Part shown: positions 26,519-35,061 of the stretch, one piece after another
How the letters are laid out: each line of letters starts with the position of its first letter
Numbering within the stretch: position 1 is the first letter of the stretch
NCBI RefSeq assembly: GCF_029813775.1
Contig: NZ_JARVKW010000014.1
Coordinates: 1 to 64,000 of the forward strand
Direction of reading: 5' to 3'
DNA: 64,000 nt
Source: Streptomyces sp. DH24
Lineage (GTDB): Bacteria > Actinomycetota > Actinomycetes > Streptomycetales > Streptomycetaceae
Translations under genes and position numbers: made by a program
Notes under the pieces: generated by a model
Seen by the model: the letters and a program-made list of their open reading frames with translations, nothing else
The model's database searches: none
What the model was told of the DNA's origin: nothing

Positions 26519-27520
26519 ATGCGTCTCGGGGTTGTGGATGTGGGTTCCAATACGGTGCGGCTGGTCATCGCGGAGCGGGGCGGTGAGAGGCCGCTGCCTG
26601 TATACAGCAGTAAGCGGCGGCTGCGTCTGGCCGAACGGGCCGCGGCCGACGGCCGCCTCGGGCGGGATGCGGTCGATGATCTGGCCAAGGCCGTCGGCAA
26701 AGCCAAGCAGGAGGCGGCCGACCGGGGCGTGAGCGAGCCCTTCGTGTTCGCCACCGCTGCCGTTCGTGAGGCACCCAATCGGCAGCAGGTGCTGGCCGAG
26801 GTGCATGCCCGCACCGGCGTGCACCTGCACGTCATGCCCGGCGTGCGGGAGGCGGAGCTGGCGTTTACGGCCGCCCGGCACTGGATGGGCTGGCGGGCCG
26901 GGCCGATGGTCCTCCTCGACATCGGAGGAGGATCCCTGGAGATCGCCGTCGGCCGCGGCCGGATGCCCGACTACGCCGTCTCACTGCCGCTGGGAGCCGG
27001 TCGGCTCACGCGAGAACATCTGAATCAGGATGTGCTCCCCGACCCGGCAGCGCTGCGGCTGGTGCGGCGGCGCATCCGCCACGAACTGCGCGATGTGGCC
27101 GCCCGCATCCAGTGGGAGGGCCCGCGAACCGCCGTGGCCACATCCCGCACCTTCCACCAACTCGCACGCCTGTGCGCAGCCGGCCTCGACAACATGGCAC
27201 CCAAGAACGCACCTGGCCGGCTGACCCGCCGCGGTCTGAAGGCCGCAGTGGGCACCCTGGCCGGCCTGACCGCACCCGAGCGGGCCCAGCTGCCCGGCAT
27301 CTCCCCGGCACGCGCACACCAATCCCTGGCCGGAGCACTCATCGCCCACACCACCATGCGCTTGCTGCACCTGGACCAGGCCGTGCTCTGCCCCTGGGCA
27401 GTACGAGAGGGCGTCCTGCTCACTGCCCTCAACGGCAACGGCTCCACTCAGTTGCGCCCGACCGCGCCTCTGCCGCAGCCTGCTGCAGAGCCGGCCGCCT
27501 TGCCCGCCTCAGTCGGCTGA
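26519..27520 (+). CDS. Ppx/GppA-family exopolyphosphatase
   Basis: 333 aa, ASKHA fold. Phosphate-binding loops are VVDVGSNTVRLVIAERGGER near the start and MVLLDIGGGSLEIAVGRGR near 140. FATAAVREAPNRQQVLAEV is also typical. It should hydrolyse polyphosphate or pppGpp. About 310 aa is usual for the short Ppx type; the last 25 residues are an Ala/Pro tail. No ribosome site precedes the ATG, consistent with the promoter lying only 9 bases upstream. A decayed paralogue with the same promoter layout is at 54852. Confidence 0.9.
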   Translation: MRLGVVDVGSNTVRLVIAERGGERPLPVYSSKRRLRLAERAAADGRLGRDAVDDLAKAVGKAKQEAADRGVSEPFVFATAAVREAPNRQQVLAEVHARTGVHLHVMPGVREAELAFTAARHWMGWRAGPMVLLDIGGGSLEIAVGRGRMPDYAVSLPLGAGRLTREHLNQDVLPDPAALRLVRRRIRHELRDVAARIQWEGPRTAVATSRTFHQLARLCAAGLDNMAPKNAPGRLTRRGLKAAVGTLAGLTAPERAQLPGISPARAHQSLAGALIAHTTMRLLHLDQAVLCPWAVREGVLLTALNGNGSTQLRPTAPLPQPAAEPAALPASVG

Positions 27521-27725
27521 AGCCCACAATCAGGCAGATCCACTTGGGTGAGCGCGGCCTGCTTCGAGCGGTCGCCGTGCACTGAGCGGCGCCGTCGCGG
27601 CCCTTCCACCGGTGTCGGCCCGAACTCCGCTGTGCCGGCCGGACGACCCGCACCGCGCCGTCGGCCGGCGCGGCCCGCCCGGCAGCTGACGGACGGGCCG
27701 CGGCAAGGAGCGCCGTAGAGATCTG

Positions 27726-28454
27726 TCAGCCCTCCACTCCCGTGGCGGAGTGGGACGCGCCGACCGGCTTGGACTCCGGTGACCCGCGCTGCCTGAGGTA
27801 GATCGCGAGGATCGCCATCGAGGCGACCGCCAGCAACTCGGACTGCCAGTTCTGCAGGGTCCGACTCCAGAAATCCGCGGAAGACAGGTACTGGCTCCAG
27901 CTGACCGGAGCTTGCAGCTGGCGCAGCTGCTGCTCGTTGTAGGCGGCGACGCCGGCGATGGACTGGGCCAGCCAGGACAGCAGGAAGATGCTGCCCATGA
28001 CCAGGCCGAGGGAACGGGAGTAGATCACCTGACGCCAGCCCTTGGCGGCGGCCCAGCGCGGGGAGTCATCCCGTGCGTGCTCGCCGACCATCTGGTCCCG
28101 GTCGGATTCGGTGCCGGACCGGTCGAGTTCCTTGGACTCCGGTGAGCCCCGCTGCAGCAGGTAGACGGTGGCGAAGATGTAGAGGAAGAACTGCAGGTAC
28201 TCCGACTGCCAGTTCTCAGTGACGTCGACGGCGAAATCCGATGTGGTGAGGTAGGCGCCGAAGGTCAGGGGCGCCATGCCGTCGGTCCTGAGCTGGTTGT
28301 TGAACTCCGCATGTCCTGCGACGGCCTGGCCTGCCAGGCAGATCAAGAATGCCGCCATGAACAGCAGGCCCAGACTGTTGTGGCGGACAAAGCGACGCGC
28401 CCGACGCGCGGCCGACGCCGTGTTCTGCCCGGGGACCGGTGCCTTGTCACTCAT
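27726..28454 (-). CDS. DUF6766-type membrane protein with two-fold internal repeat
   Basis: 242 aa, four membrane helices in two similar halves. Each half runs from a Ser-Leu-Gly-Leu helix start (HNSLGLLFMAAFL; SRSLGLVMGSIFL) through an ENWQSE or QNWQSE motif to a closing QRGSPESK. The halves are separated by a charged loop of about 30 residues. The pattern indicates an ancient duplication within the gene. Function unknown. It is coupled by an ATGA overlap to a 27-aa membrane peptide upstream. A lipoprotein gene precedes both on the same strand. Confidence 0.8.
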   Translation of the reverse strand: MSDKAPVPGQNTASAARRARRFVRHNSLGLLFMAAFLICLAGQAVAGHAEFNNQLRTDGMAPLTFGAYLTTSDFAVDVTENWQSEYLQFFLYIFATVYLLQRGSPESKELDRSGTESDRDQMVGEHARDDSPRWAAAKGWRQVIYSRSLGLVMGSIFLLSWLAQSIAGVAAYNEQQLRQLQAPVSWSQYLSSADFWSRTLQNWQSELLAVASMAILAIYLRQRGSPESKPVGASHSATGVEG

Positions 28455-28534
28455 CGGCGCATCAGCCCCAGCGCCATGAAATACGCCAATCCGGCCGCAA
28501 TCACCAAAACCGTTCCTGCAAACAACGTCTTCAT
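28451..28534 (-). CDS. 27-aa single-helix membrane peptide
   Basis: Reads MKTLFAGTVLVIAAG followed by LAYFMALGLMRR, a single membrane helix with basic ends. GAGAAGG lies seven bases before the ATG. Its TGA overlaps the ATG of the DUF6766 gene (ATGA), so it is translated as part of the same unit, either as a small subunit or as a leader that sets expression of the next gene. Confidence 0.65.
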   Translation of the reverse strand: MKTLFAGTVLVIAAGLAYFMALGLMRR

Positions 28535-28541
28535 GGCCTTC

Positions 28542-28955
28542 TCACCCGCCCTTGATTTCGCACTGGTACGGCTGGTCGGCACGTGGCCGGCAACCTGCCG
28601 CGGTCACCTTCCAGCCCGCGGGGAATCGCGCCAGGAAAACAGTGTCGTGCTCCAGGACCACCCGGGCCTGGCCGCCGTAGACGTCCACCGTCCGTACCGC
28701 TCCGGCCTGTGGCAGCTGCTGCTCGCTCATGGCCCGCTCACATCGGCTTCTGGCCGACTGCTCCAGCTCCTGGCGGGTGGAGGGGGCGAGAGCGGCACAC
28801 GCGCGGCCGTTCCGGCCGGCCTGCAGCGCGGTCTCGAAGCGGGTGACTTCCTCGGTGACCTGGTCCCGCCGCTCGGAGGAAGCTGCGCAGGAGGTGAGAA
28901 CAGCAATCGCCAGTATCCCCGCGGCGATACCCGAGCCATACCGTCGTCTCGGCAT
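28542..28955 (-). CDS. Secreted lipoprotein, unknown function
   Basis: 137 aa from ATG 28955. Basic start MPRRRYG, hydrophobic helix GIAAGILAIAVL and lipobox LTSC give a lipoprotein signal. The mature part has one pair of Cys residues in the middle and another near the C-terminus (CAALAPSTRQELEQSARSRC; GCRPRADQPYQC), likely disulfides outside the cell. It resembles small Streptomyces lipoproteins encoded with DUF6766-like proteins. The following two genes lie 7 bases downstream, so it heads a three-gene operon. Confidence 0.75.
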   Translation of the reverse strand: MPRRRYGSGIAAGILAIAVLTSCAASSERRDQVTEEVTRFETALQAGRNGRACAALAPSTRQELEQSARSRCERAMSEQQLPQAGAVRTVDVYGGQARVVLEHDTVFLARFPAGWKVTAAGCRPRADQPYQCEIKGG

Positions 28956-29087
28956 CCCGTCTCCTTCGTGCCCCCAACCGGTCGGACCACCCGGTTGATC
29001 ATGTGCCGAGCGTGTACCCGCGTCGTGGGCGCGCATCCGGCCACCGGCAGGGAAATGAGCCAGCAGGCCGGCGCAACCCCGAGCCGG

Positions 29088-29963
29088 TCAGGTCCGGCTT
29101 CCTCCCGGCCGAGCCGGAAGGCACATCTCAGCAAGGAGGCCGAAATGGTCGCTCGCCCACACGCCTTCCACCGGTTGCGTGAACATCCGCTCGCATCGCT
29201 CGACCTCAAGCGTCGGGCCGTGGTCATCGCAGCGCACCATCACATAGTCGATCCGCCGCCCCTCCTCCCTGGGCATGTCGCCTTGCTGGACGAGTGGATT
29301 GTCCGGGGAGAAGGTGTGACCGGGATCGTCCGGGTGCGCGGCCTCCCACGCGTCGCGGTAGCAGACGCTCATCTGGTCCAGTGACTGCCGGCCCTGCCAG
29401 AACCGCACGCTGGCACTGTCGGGTGCGGCATCGAAGTCCCCCAACACCACCGCATGGCGGCATCCCCCACCGATCATGCTTTCCACCAGGCGGGCGGCCG
29501 TCACCGCCTGTCTCTCCCGCTCATGCTCATGACCACGCGGCCAGCTGGGCTTGTGATGCGCCACCACGAGCGGGCCGAAGGGAGCGGGGACAGCCACCTG
29601 CGCGACGACGACACCGCACCACGGCGCCGCCTCGATCCGTCCCGTCTCCCGGAAGGCGTCCTTCTTGACCGTGCCGAACGGCCAGCGACTGGCCAGCACG
29701 GCGCCGACGCCGCCGCGCGACCAGCGTGGGTGCGCAACGACGTGCCAGCCCTCGCCCAGCACGTCCCGCACGCCGTCGTACTCGGCCGATCTCACGATCT
29801 CCTGCACAGCGATGACGTCCGGCCGCGCCTGGGCGATGCCTGCGGCCAGCACCCGCCTGCGGTCTCCCCAGTCGGCGTGGCCGGCATCCAGGACGTTCAC
29901 CGTCATCATCCGCACCCGGCGTGACGTCGACGACTCAGCCACCGCCGTCGGCCGGTGATCCAT
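29088..29963 (-). CDS. Endonuclease/exonuclease/phosphatase (EEP) family protein
   Basis: 291 aa. EEP motifs in order: MTVNVLDAG (Asn), VIAVQEIVRSAEYD (catalytic Glu), VVLGDFDAAPDS (Asp and its neighbour; the usual GDFN has D in place of N), RIDYVMVR and ASDHFGLLAEM (Asp-His). It may cleave DNA, RNA or phosphoesters such as lipids. No signal peptide is visible. GGAGG sits seven bases before ATG 29963. Stands alone between the lipoprotein and DUF5133 genes. Confidence 0.85.
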   Translation of the reverse strand: MDHRPTAVAESSTSRRVRMMTVNVLDAGHADWGDRRRVLAAGIAQARPDVIAVQEIVRSAEYDGVRDVLGEGWHVVAHPRWSRGGVGAVLASRWPFGTVKKDAFRETGRIEAAPWCGVVVAQVAVPAPFGPLVVAHHKPSWPRGHEHERERQAVTAARLVESMIGGGCRHAVVLGDFDAAPDSASVRFWQGRQSLDQMSVCYRDAWEAAHPDDPGHTFSPDNPLVQQGDMPREEGRRIDYVMVRCDDHGPTLEVERCERMFTQPVEGVWASDHFGLLAEMCLPARPGGSRT

Positions 29964-30192
29964 TCCGGCCGCCTCCTTCCGCCAGCCATCGCCGCAGTCC
30001 AGTCCTTGTCACCGGCACGTCAGCTGCTCCAGGCCGGTCGAAGCTCGCGCAGCGACGGCCCGGACAGCGGAGAAGCCGGCCAACACGTCATCCGGCTGCC
30101 AGCAGCCAGCACAAGCGGGACCGGTTACGACAGCCGCCCCGCTATCACAGCGCCCGGCCTCAAGACCTCACCACGCCGTGATGACCGCAGCT

Positions 30193-30438
30193 CTACGCAG
30201 CCAGCGTCTTGTCCTTCACGCAGCCGCCGACACGGCCGGCACTGTACTGCTCCATCAGCGCATCCGCGGCGAGCAGAGCCTCCTCGACGGTTCGGGACCC
30301 GGTCATCACACACAACGTGTAGGTGGCGTCGTCGAGTGCCTGGCTGGTCACACCGGTGGGGCGCACATCGTGTTCGATACGCGCGGAAGCGAACTGGGCC
30401 AGTGCAGCGCGCAGCTGCGGCTCGGTCGGAGTGATCAT
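30193..30438 (-). CDS. DUF5133-like small protein
   Basis: 81 aa. QALDDATYTLCVMTGSRTVE and EALLAADALMEQYSAG match the core of DUF5133, in which a conserved TYTLCV-x-TG-x-R motif joins two helices. The paralogue at 55889 reads DVSYTLCVSTGTRD. Function unknown; such genes are abundant in Streptomyces arms. ATG 30438 has GGGGAGAGG upstream; an earlier ATG at 30465 adds nine residues without support. It ends 230 bases before the EEP gene. Confidence 0.75.
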   Translation of the reverse strand: MITPTEPQLRAALAQFASARIEHDVRPTGVTSQALDDATYTLCVMTGSRTVEEALLAADALMEQYSAGRVGGCVKDKTLAA

Positions 30439-30814
30439 GGTGACGCCTCTCCCCTCAAGGCCCATCCCCCAGTTCGGCTGACCGCGCTGCGCGAGGACCT
30501 GGCTGTACGGCCGGTTACATGGGTTGCCTCAGCTGACTACCGGGCACCTCAAGCCACCTACAGGTCCCCCGCATCGGGCCAGTCATGCCACCGAGCCTGC
30601 CGGGCCAGCGGGGCGCCAGGGGTCGCGGGGCGCCGGACGAGAGGGTCGCTGGAAGACAGAGGGCGCTGGACGCTCAAGCCTGCTGGTGCCGGGCACCGTC
30701 CCCGCCTGGAGATGAATGGCGACACGTCTGCTGTCGGCCCTGGCAAGCGGGTCAATGTCCGGTGGCCGCACTGTGATGAACCTCAGGGTGCGCCGCTCGC
30801 CACCGTTACTGCGG
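30439..30814. other. No recognisable gene
   Basis: Between DUF5133 and the scar. Similarity to the flavin reductase end begins only at about 30815. Confidence 0.4.
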
Positions 30815-31130
30815 CGGGGCCCCAGAGGATGGGCGGCCAGGGCTCGGGCCGTGCCGTACAGATTCGCCGCTATGGCCCGGCCGGTCTTGTGGGCCCAGTC
30901 GTGCCCCCCTGATCGTCGATGTATTCCGGCCCGGGGCCGGGACCGGGGTGCCAGTACGTCCACGACTGTCCCGGGACCGTGTAGCCGATGTCGCACAGGG
31001 CGCCGTTGATCTCACTGATCACATGGCCCGCAGCGTCCCTGCGGCCCACGGCCACCATCCGGCTTTCACACGTACTGCGCGTCATGGCTCTCTCGCCTCC
31101 TCCCGCGCGCTGTCGGGCCGTTCCCCACCG
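30815..31130 (-). pseudogene. Scar joining flavin reductase, molybdopterin gene and transporter pieces
   Basis: Reading the minus strand from 31130, about 45 bases equal the 5' part of the GPR1-type gene (21148-21187). The next 57 bases equal the leader and start of the molybdopterin gene (20347-20405), giving MVAVGRRDA. That frame continues directly as AGHVISEINGALCDIGYTVP and YWHPGPGPGPEYIDD, the C-terminal part of the flavin reductase at 13045. One further frameshift leads to HDWAHKTGRAIAANLYGTAR. No functional product is expected. The pieces are similar but not identical to their sources. Confidence 0.75.
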
Positions 31131-31297
31131 GCAGGGCAGGGGTACGTCGGATCCGCAATCCGTGCCCGCGTCCAGTCTGCGGGGTCGGGTGGGCAAGACC
31201 ACGCCGATCTGTGGCATCAGGCCGCCGGGGCAGGGGTACGACGGGTACGGCGTCAGGAAGCGGCAGCCCGCTAGCCAGGCATGCATTCGAGGAGTCC

Positions 31298-31693
31298 GTG
31301 TTGCTGTTTCCGTGCCACCGCCTCACCGAAGACCAGATCGTGATTCAGATCGACGACGCCATCGATTTCAACACGGAGGACGTCGCCCACGGGCACCTCT
31401 GCGGGGAGATTTCGCGGTCGGCCGCCCGCACCGTGATCATCGATGTGCAAACGCCCTTGGTCACCGCCACGGCTGTCAGTGTCCTGCTGCGTACCCGGCG
31501 ATTCGCCCAGAGCCGTGGAGCCGTGTTGTGTGTGGTGGCGCGTCGATCGCTGGCCCGCAGGGTCTTCCGCGCAACTGGTGTCTGCCGATACCTGCGTGTG
31601 GCAGCCACACTGCCCGGCGCCGTGAGACTCGCCCGCGGGTGCCGGCCCCTCTCGGAACCGCCGACCCGGCAGGGTGACGGTGCCCTGACTTGA
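31298..31693 (+). CDS. STAS-domain protein (anti-sigma antagonist type)
   Basis: 131 aa. The arrangement TVIIDVQTPLVTATAVSVLL, then a helix, then AVLCVVARRSLARRVFR, and a final VCRYLRVAATLPGAVR is the beta-alpha STAS fold of anti-sigma factor antagonists such as BldG/RsbV. The usual Ser/Thr phosphorylation site would lie near TPLVTATA. GAGGAG is three bases before GTG 31298. No kinase gene is adjacent. It could feed into SigB-type control, in keeping with the promoters of this region; that link is inference. Confidence 0.7.
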   Translation: MLLFPCHRLTEDQIVIQIDDAIDFNTEDVAHGHLCGEISRSAARTVIIDVQTPLVTATAVSVLLRTRRFAQSRGAVLCVVARRSLARRVFRATGVCRYLRVAATLPGAVRLARGCRPLSEPPTRQGDGALT

Positions 31694-31710
31694 GATGCTC
31701 GCCGTGTGCG

Positions 31711-31975
31711 CCGGCTTGCGGACCGGCGAGGGACGGTTTCGGCTGCTGAACGTGCTCGACGGTCTGACGGTCGACGCGGCGGCCCTCAACGCGGGTGTGG
31801 GGCGGAGCCTCGGGGGACACCGACCTGGCCGAGGACCAGTAGGTCATCGATCTCAACGTCGGCGCGACAGTGCGGCTGGCCTGACCAAACTGTTGCTGCG
31901 AGCCATGGTGACGCGCGGGGCGGGCGACTTCTTCGAGCGGGCGGACATGGCGGACGACACCCTGAGCCACCGGGG
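31711..31975 (+). pseudogene. Short-chain dehydrogenase fragment
   Basis: LRTGEGRFRLLNVLDGLTVD and LNAGVG, then in another frame TKLLLRAMVTRGAG and FFERADMADDT, parallel the SDR gene at 56980 (LRTGEGRFRLLDAVDGLTVD; PLLRAMVARGAG; FFDRAGMADDT). The catalytic centre between the last two segments is deleted. A diverged copy, not usable as an enzyme. Confidence 0.75.
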
Positions 31976-32166
31976 ACTCGCTGTACTGGGAGATGCTCGC
32001 CCAGGCCGCCCAGGCCGCCCAGGCCGCCCAGGCCGCCCAGGCCGCCCAGGCCGCCCAGGCCGCCCAGGCCGCCCAGGCCGCCCAGGCCGCCCAGGCCGCC
32101 CGAGCCACCCGGGACGACTGGCTTCTCACCCTTGCCGGGTACTGCCGCCCGCAGACCCTCCGATAG
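31976..32166 (+). pseudogene. C-terminal fragment of the molybdopterin-partner helical protein
   Basis: GLAVYWEMLAQAAQ parallels GLSVDWEMLAQAAQ in the gene at 17419. The parent continues GLKDTELLATVQSCHPDTLR; here the AQA stretch is expanded by the 9-bp array and then ATRDDWLLTLAGYCRPQTLR ends at TAG 32164. It is spliced directly to the SDR fragment upstream. Confidence 0.65.
32002..32100 (+). repeat. Eleven perfect tandem copies of CAGGCCGCC
   Basis: 99 bases made only of the 9-base unit CAGGCCGCC (Gln-Ala-Ala in the parental frame). The seed is the AQAAQ peptide of the neighbouring helical protein. All copies are identical, so the expansion is recent or actively homogenised. It produces long false frames of Gly-Leu and Arg-Pro repeats. 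Confidence 0.95.
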
Positions 32167-32354
32167 ACGCGCTGGACCAACACCATGATCAAGAACCTTG
32201 GCCCGCAGATCTCCTGACCAGCCTGTAGCTGCATTGATCACGAGCGTTGTGACCGCTGGCCGGGACACCGTCGACTCCACCCGGTGCGTTCCATCGGCAC
32301 GCTGCCGGGCTTCTGGGGGTCCGACCCCGTCGGGGTGTCCGTGCTCCTCGGACG

Positions 32355-33251
32355 TCAGCCCACGTAACGGCGGGCGGACGAGCGCCGCTGCGCCTTTTCC
32401 AGCACCCGCATCCGTGTCTCGACCTGCGCCGGCAGCACCCGCCGCTCGCGCAGTACCCACGGCCACGCGGCCGCAGCCTGTGCGAAGGCACGCAGCGACA
32501 CGGTGTCGCGGGGCACCGTACGGGCCAGGTGCAGGGTGCGGCGCAACGCGGGACCGGCCGGGCGGCGCAGCCAGGTGAACCACAGCGTGTTGCGGATGCC
32601 GTGCGCCCGGCGCAGTGTCGCGTCCCTCATCCGGGACGGCTGATGGTGGATCGTCAGGTGATCGGCGTACGTCAGCCACCACCCCTGGGCGGCCAGGTCG
32701 ACGGCGAGCAGCTCCTCCTCGCCGCCCAGCCACAACCGGGGGTGGAAGCCGCCCGCGGCCCGGAAGGCGTCGGCGCGCAGCACGGTCGCGGCGGCCAGGA
32801 AGGAACCGAGCGCCGGACCGGGCAGCCACTCGGGACCGGGTACGGGCGAGTCGCGCAACTCCTCGACGATCGGGTCCTCCACGCCTTCGGGCTCGACCAG
32901 GATGCGGGCCGTGACGGTGGCGAGCGCCGGATGCCGGTCGAGCAGGTCGGCCGCACCGGCCAGGGAGCCGGGCGCCCACCACGAGTCGTCGTCGCAGAAC
33001 GCCACGTAGGGCGTACGCACCTCGCGGACCGCGAGGTTGCGGCCGACGGCGCCGAGGTTGCGGCCGGGGCACAGCAGCCGTACCCACGCGTGGTGGCGGG
33101 CGACCGCGTCGGCTGTGCCGTCGGTGGAGGCGTTGTCCACGACGATCACCGGTGGCCGCTCGGGCAGTCCGGCCAGTCGTTCGAGAGTGCGCAGCAACTC
33201 GGTGCGGCGGTTGTGGGTGATGACGACGACGGTGGTGCGGGGGTCGGTCAT
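32355..33251 (-). CDS. Glycosyltransferase family 2
   Basis: 298 aa, GT-A fold. TTVVVITHNRRTELLRTLER opens the nucleotide-sugar fold. VIVVDNASTDGTADAV and YVAFCDDDSWWAPGSL supply the metal-binding DDD. GEEELLAVDLAAQGWWLTY is the acceptor-side ED-like motif. It is the last gene of the 12-kb glycan operon; its ATG overlaps the stop of the preceding glycosyltransferase (ATGA). It is a paralogue of that neighbour (same DDDSWW and VVDNAST motifs), so the two probably add similar sugars in sequence. Confidence 0.88.
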   Translation of the reverse strand: MTDPRTTVVVITHNRRTELLRTLERLAGLPERPPVIVVDNASTDGTADAVARHHAWVRLLCPGRNLGAVGRNLAVREVRTPYVAFCDDDSWWAPGSLAGAADLLDRHPALATVTARILVEPEGVEDPIVEELRDSPVPGPEWLPGPALGSFLAAATVLRADAFRAAGGFHPRLWLGGEEELLAVDLAAQGWWLTYADHLTIHHQPSRMRDATLRRAHGIRNTLWFTWLRRPAGPALRRTLHLARTVPRDTVSLRAFAQAAAAWPWVLRERRVLPAQVETRMRVLEKAQRRSSARRYVG

Positions 33252-34114
33252 GCATGTGCTCCGTCCAGCGTGCGGGCGGCCCGCTCGAGGTGCGGGGGCA
33301 GGGGCTTGCGTGCGCGCAGGGCGGCCGGCAGGCGTACGAGAGTCTCGCGCAGGGCCTGCCGGGCGGCCGGGGCGCGCAGGGCGTCGCCGGCCAGGCCGCG
33401 GGTGCGGGCGAGGGCGTGCGGCAGGGGGCGGCGCAGCCAGGAGGTGAGAACCTCGTTGCGGAGCATCCTGGCAGGGCGGCCGGTGCGGGGCGCCGGGTCC
33501 GGGTGGTGATGGGCGATCACGTCCGCGCAGTGGGTGACGCCCCAGCCGCGTGCGGCGAGGTCGTAGGCGAGCAGGGTCTCTTCGCTGCCGAAGAACAGCA
33601 GCGGGTGGAAGCCGCCCGCTTCGAGGTATGCCTCACGGCGCACCACACAGGCGCAGGCGAGGAAACCGAGGACCTGCGTGCCGGGCAGGTCCTTTGCCGG
33701 GCCGAGTGGGGAGGTGGCGAGGACGTCGTTGAGCGGGTCGGGTTCCTCGGCGGGGCCGACGAGGGTGCGGGCGGAGATCAGGCCGAGCCGCGGGTGGGTG
33801 TCCATCAGCCCGGCCGCGCGGCCTAGGGCTCCGGGGGCCCACCAGGAGTCGTCGTCGCTGAAGGCCACGTAGGGGGTGTCGAGGGCGCGGGCGCCGTGGT
33901 TGCGGGCGATGGCGCCGTGGTTGACGGGCAGCGCCAGTACGCGGACCTCGGGGAAGTCGCGGGCGAGCATGGCGCGGGTGTCATCGGTGGAGGCGTTGTC
34001 GACGACGAGGATCTCCGGCCGCTCGGGCAGGGCGAGCAGGCAGCGCAGGGTGCGGGCCAGTCTCTCCGAGCGGTCGCGGGTGGCGATGACGACGCCCGTG
34101 GGTGTGTGGCTCAT
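33248..34114 (-). CDS. Glycosyltransferase family 2
   Basis: 288 aa from ATG 34114. GVVIATRDRSERLARTLRCL, ILVVDNASTDDTRAMLA, YVAFSDDDSWWAPGALGRA and FFGSEETLLAYDLAARGWGV mark a GT2 enzyme of the same subtype as the gene downstream. ATG overlaps the TGA of the GT9 gene (ATGA). The frame continues upstream to 34261 but that part is inside the GT9 gene and reads as low-complexity Pro/Arg. Confidence 0.88.
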   Translation of the reverse strand: MSHTPTGVVIATRDRSERLARTLRCLLALPERPEILVVDNASTDDTRAMLARDFPEVRVLALPVNHGAIARNHGARALDTPYVAFSDDDSWWAPGALGRAAGLMDTHPRLGLISARTLVGPAEEPDPLNDVLATSPLGPAKDLPGTQVLGFLACACVVRREAYLEAGGFHPLLFFGSEETLLAYDLAARGWGVTHCADVIAHHHPDPAPRTGRPARMLRNEVLTSWLRRPLPHALARTRGLAGDALRAPAARQALRETLVRLPAALRARKPLPPHLERAARTLDGAHA

Positions 34115-35061
34115 GACGTGTGAAGGAGGTGATTCAGGGCGTCCAGCACGTGCTCGCAACCGATCCGCAGCAATGCCGGGTCGGGGTGGCGGCCGTGCGG
34201 GTCGCCCTGCGGGCCGGGGTGCCACAGCACGTGGTGGCGCGGGTGCGCAGGCGGGCCCCAACGGCTGGGCGGGACCGGGCCGAAGAGGGTGACGCTGGGG
34301 ACGGCGTGGGCGACCGCGAGGTGGGCGATGCCGGTGTCACCGCTGACGACGGTGCGGGCGCCGGCGACCAGGGCGGAGAGCCGGTCGAATGGAAGGCCGC
34401 CGCCGAGGACGTCGGTGTCGGGCAGGCCGGCCTGCTTGGCGAGCCGCGCCACCAGATCATCCTCATTCGCACCGCCGGTGACCACGACCCGGTGGCCGCG
34501 CCCGCGCAGAGCGGTGGCGACTGTTGCGTAGCGGTCGACGGGCCAGCATCGGGAGGGGGCGCCGGCGCCGGGATGCAGCACGACCGCCGCAGGGGCGGGG
34601 GAGAGGCCCGCAGGGTGGGGCAGCAGCAGGTCGGTGGGGTCGGCAGGGATGCCGTAGAACTGCAGGAAGCGGCACCAGCGGTCCCGTTCGTGCTCCTCCG
34701 CCCACCACGGCGGTCCGTCGATCTCCGGGGTGTCCGGGTGGGCGAAGGCGAACAGGCGCCGCGGGGACAGTGTCTGGAGCAGGCGGTGGCTGGGCGGTCC
34801 GTTGCCGTGCAGGTCGACGGCGATGTCGGGCGGGGGACCGTCCCAGTCGAGGCCGCGCGGTACGGCGCGCCCGGGAGCGGAGGCGGGCAGCAGCCGGTCG
34901 ACGGCGCCCGTCGCCGCGGCGACCGGCGCCAGTTCGGCCGGGGCGGCCAATACCAGTTCGTGGCCGGGGAAGGCCCGGCGCAGGGCGCGCAGCGCCGGCA
35001 CGCCGGCGAGGAGGTCGCCGAGGCCGAGGGCGCGCAGGACGAGCAGGCGGGGGCGCGTCAT
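34111..35061 (-). CDS. Glycosyltransferase family 9 (heptosyltransferase-like)
   Basis: 316 aa, GT-B fold. It starts MTRPRLLVLRALGLGDLLAG, the glycine-rich acceptor loop of ADP-heptose:LPS heptosyltransferases. The donor side contains VVLHPGAGAPSRCWPVDRYA and VVSGDTGIAHLAVAHAVPSV, the conserved D-T/S-G-x-x-H signature. With ADP-heptose genes beside it, ADP-heptose is the likely donor. GGAGGG precedes ATG 35061, which overlaps the hldE stop. Confidence 0.88.
   Translation of the reverse strand: MTRPRLLVLRALGLGDLLAGVPALRALRRAFPGHELVLAAPAELAPVAAATGAVDRLLPASAPGRAVPRGLDWDGPPPDIAVDLHGNGPPSHRLLQTLSPRRLFAFAHPDTPEIDGPPWWAEEHERDRWCRFLQFYGIPADPTDLLLPHPAGLSPAPAAVVLHPGAGAPSRCWPVDRYATVATALRGRGHRVVVTGGANEDDLVARLAKQAGLPDTDVLGGGLPFDRLSALVAGARTVVSGDTGIAHLAVAHAVPSVTLFGPVPPSRWGPPAHPRHHVLWHPGPQGDPHGRHPDPALLRIGCEHVLDALNHLLHTS

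Noticed and set aside
32002..32100. Tandem array considered as a CRISPR or protein repeat gene
   Set aside because: The units abut without spacers and are only 9 bases; no cas genes. Treated as a minisatellite.
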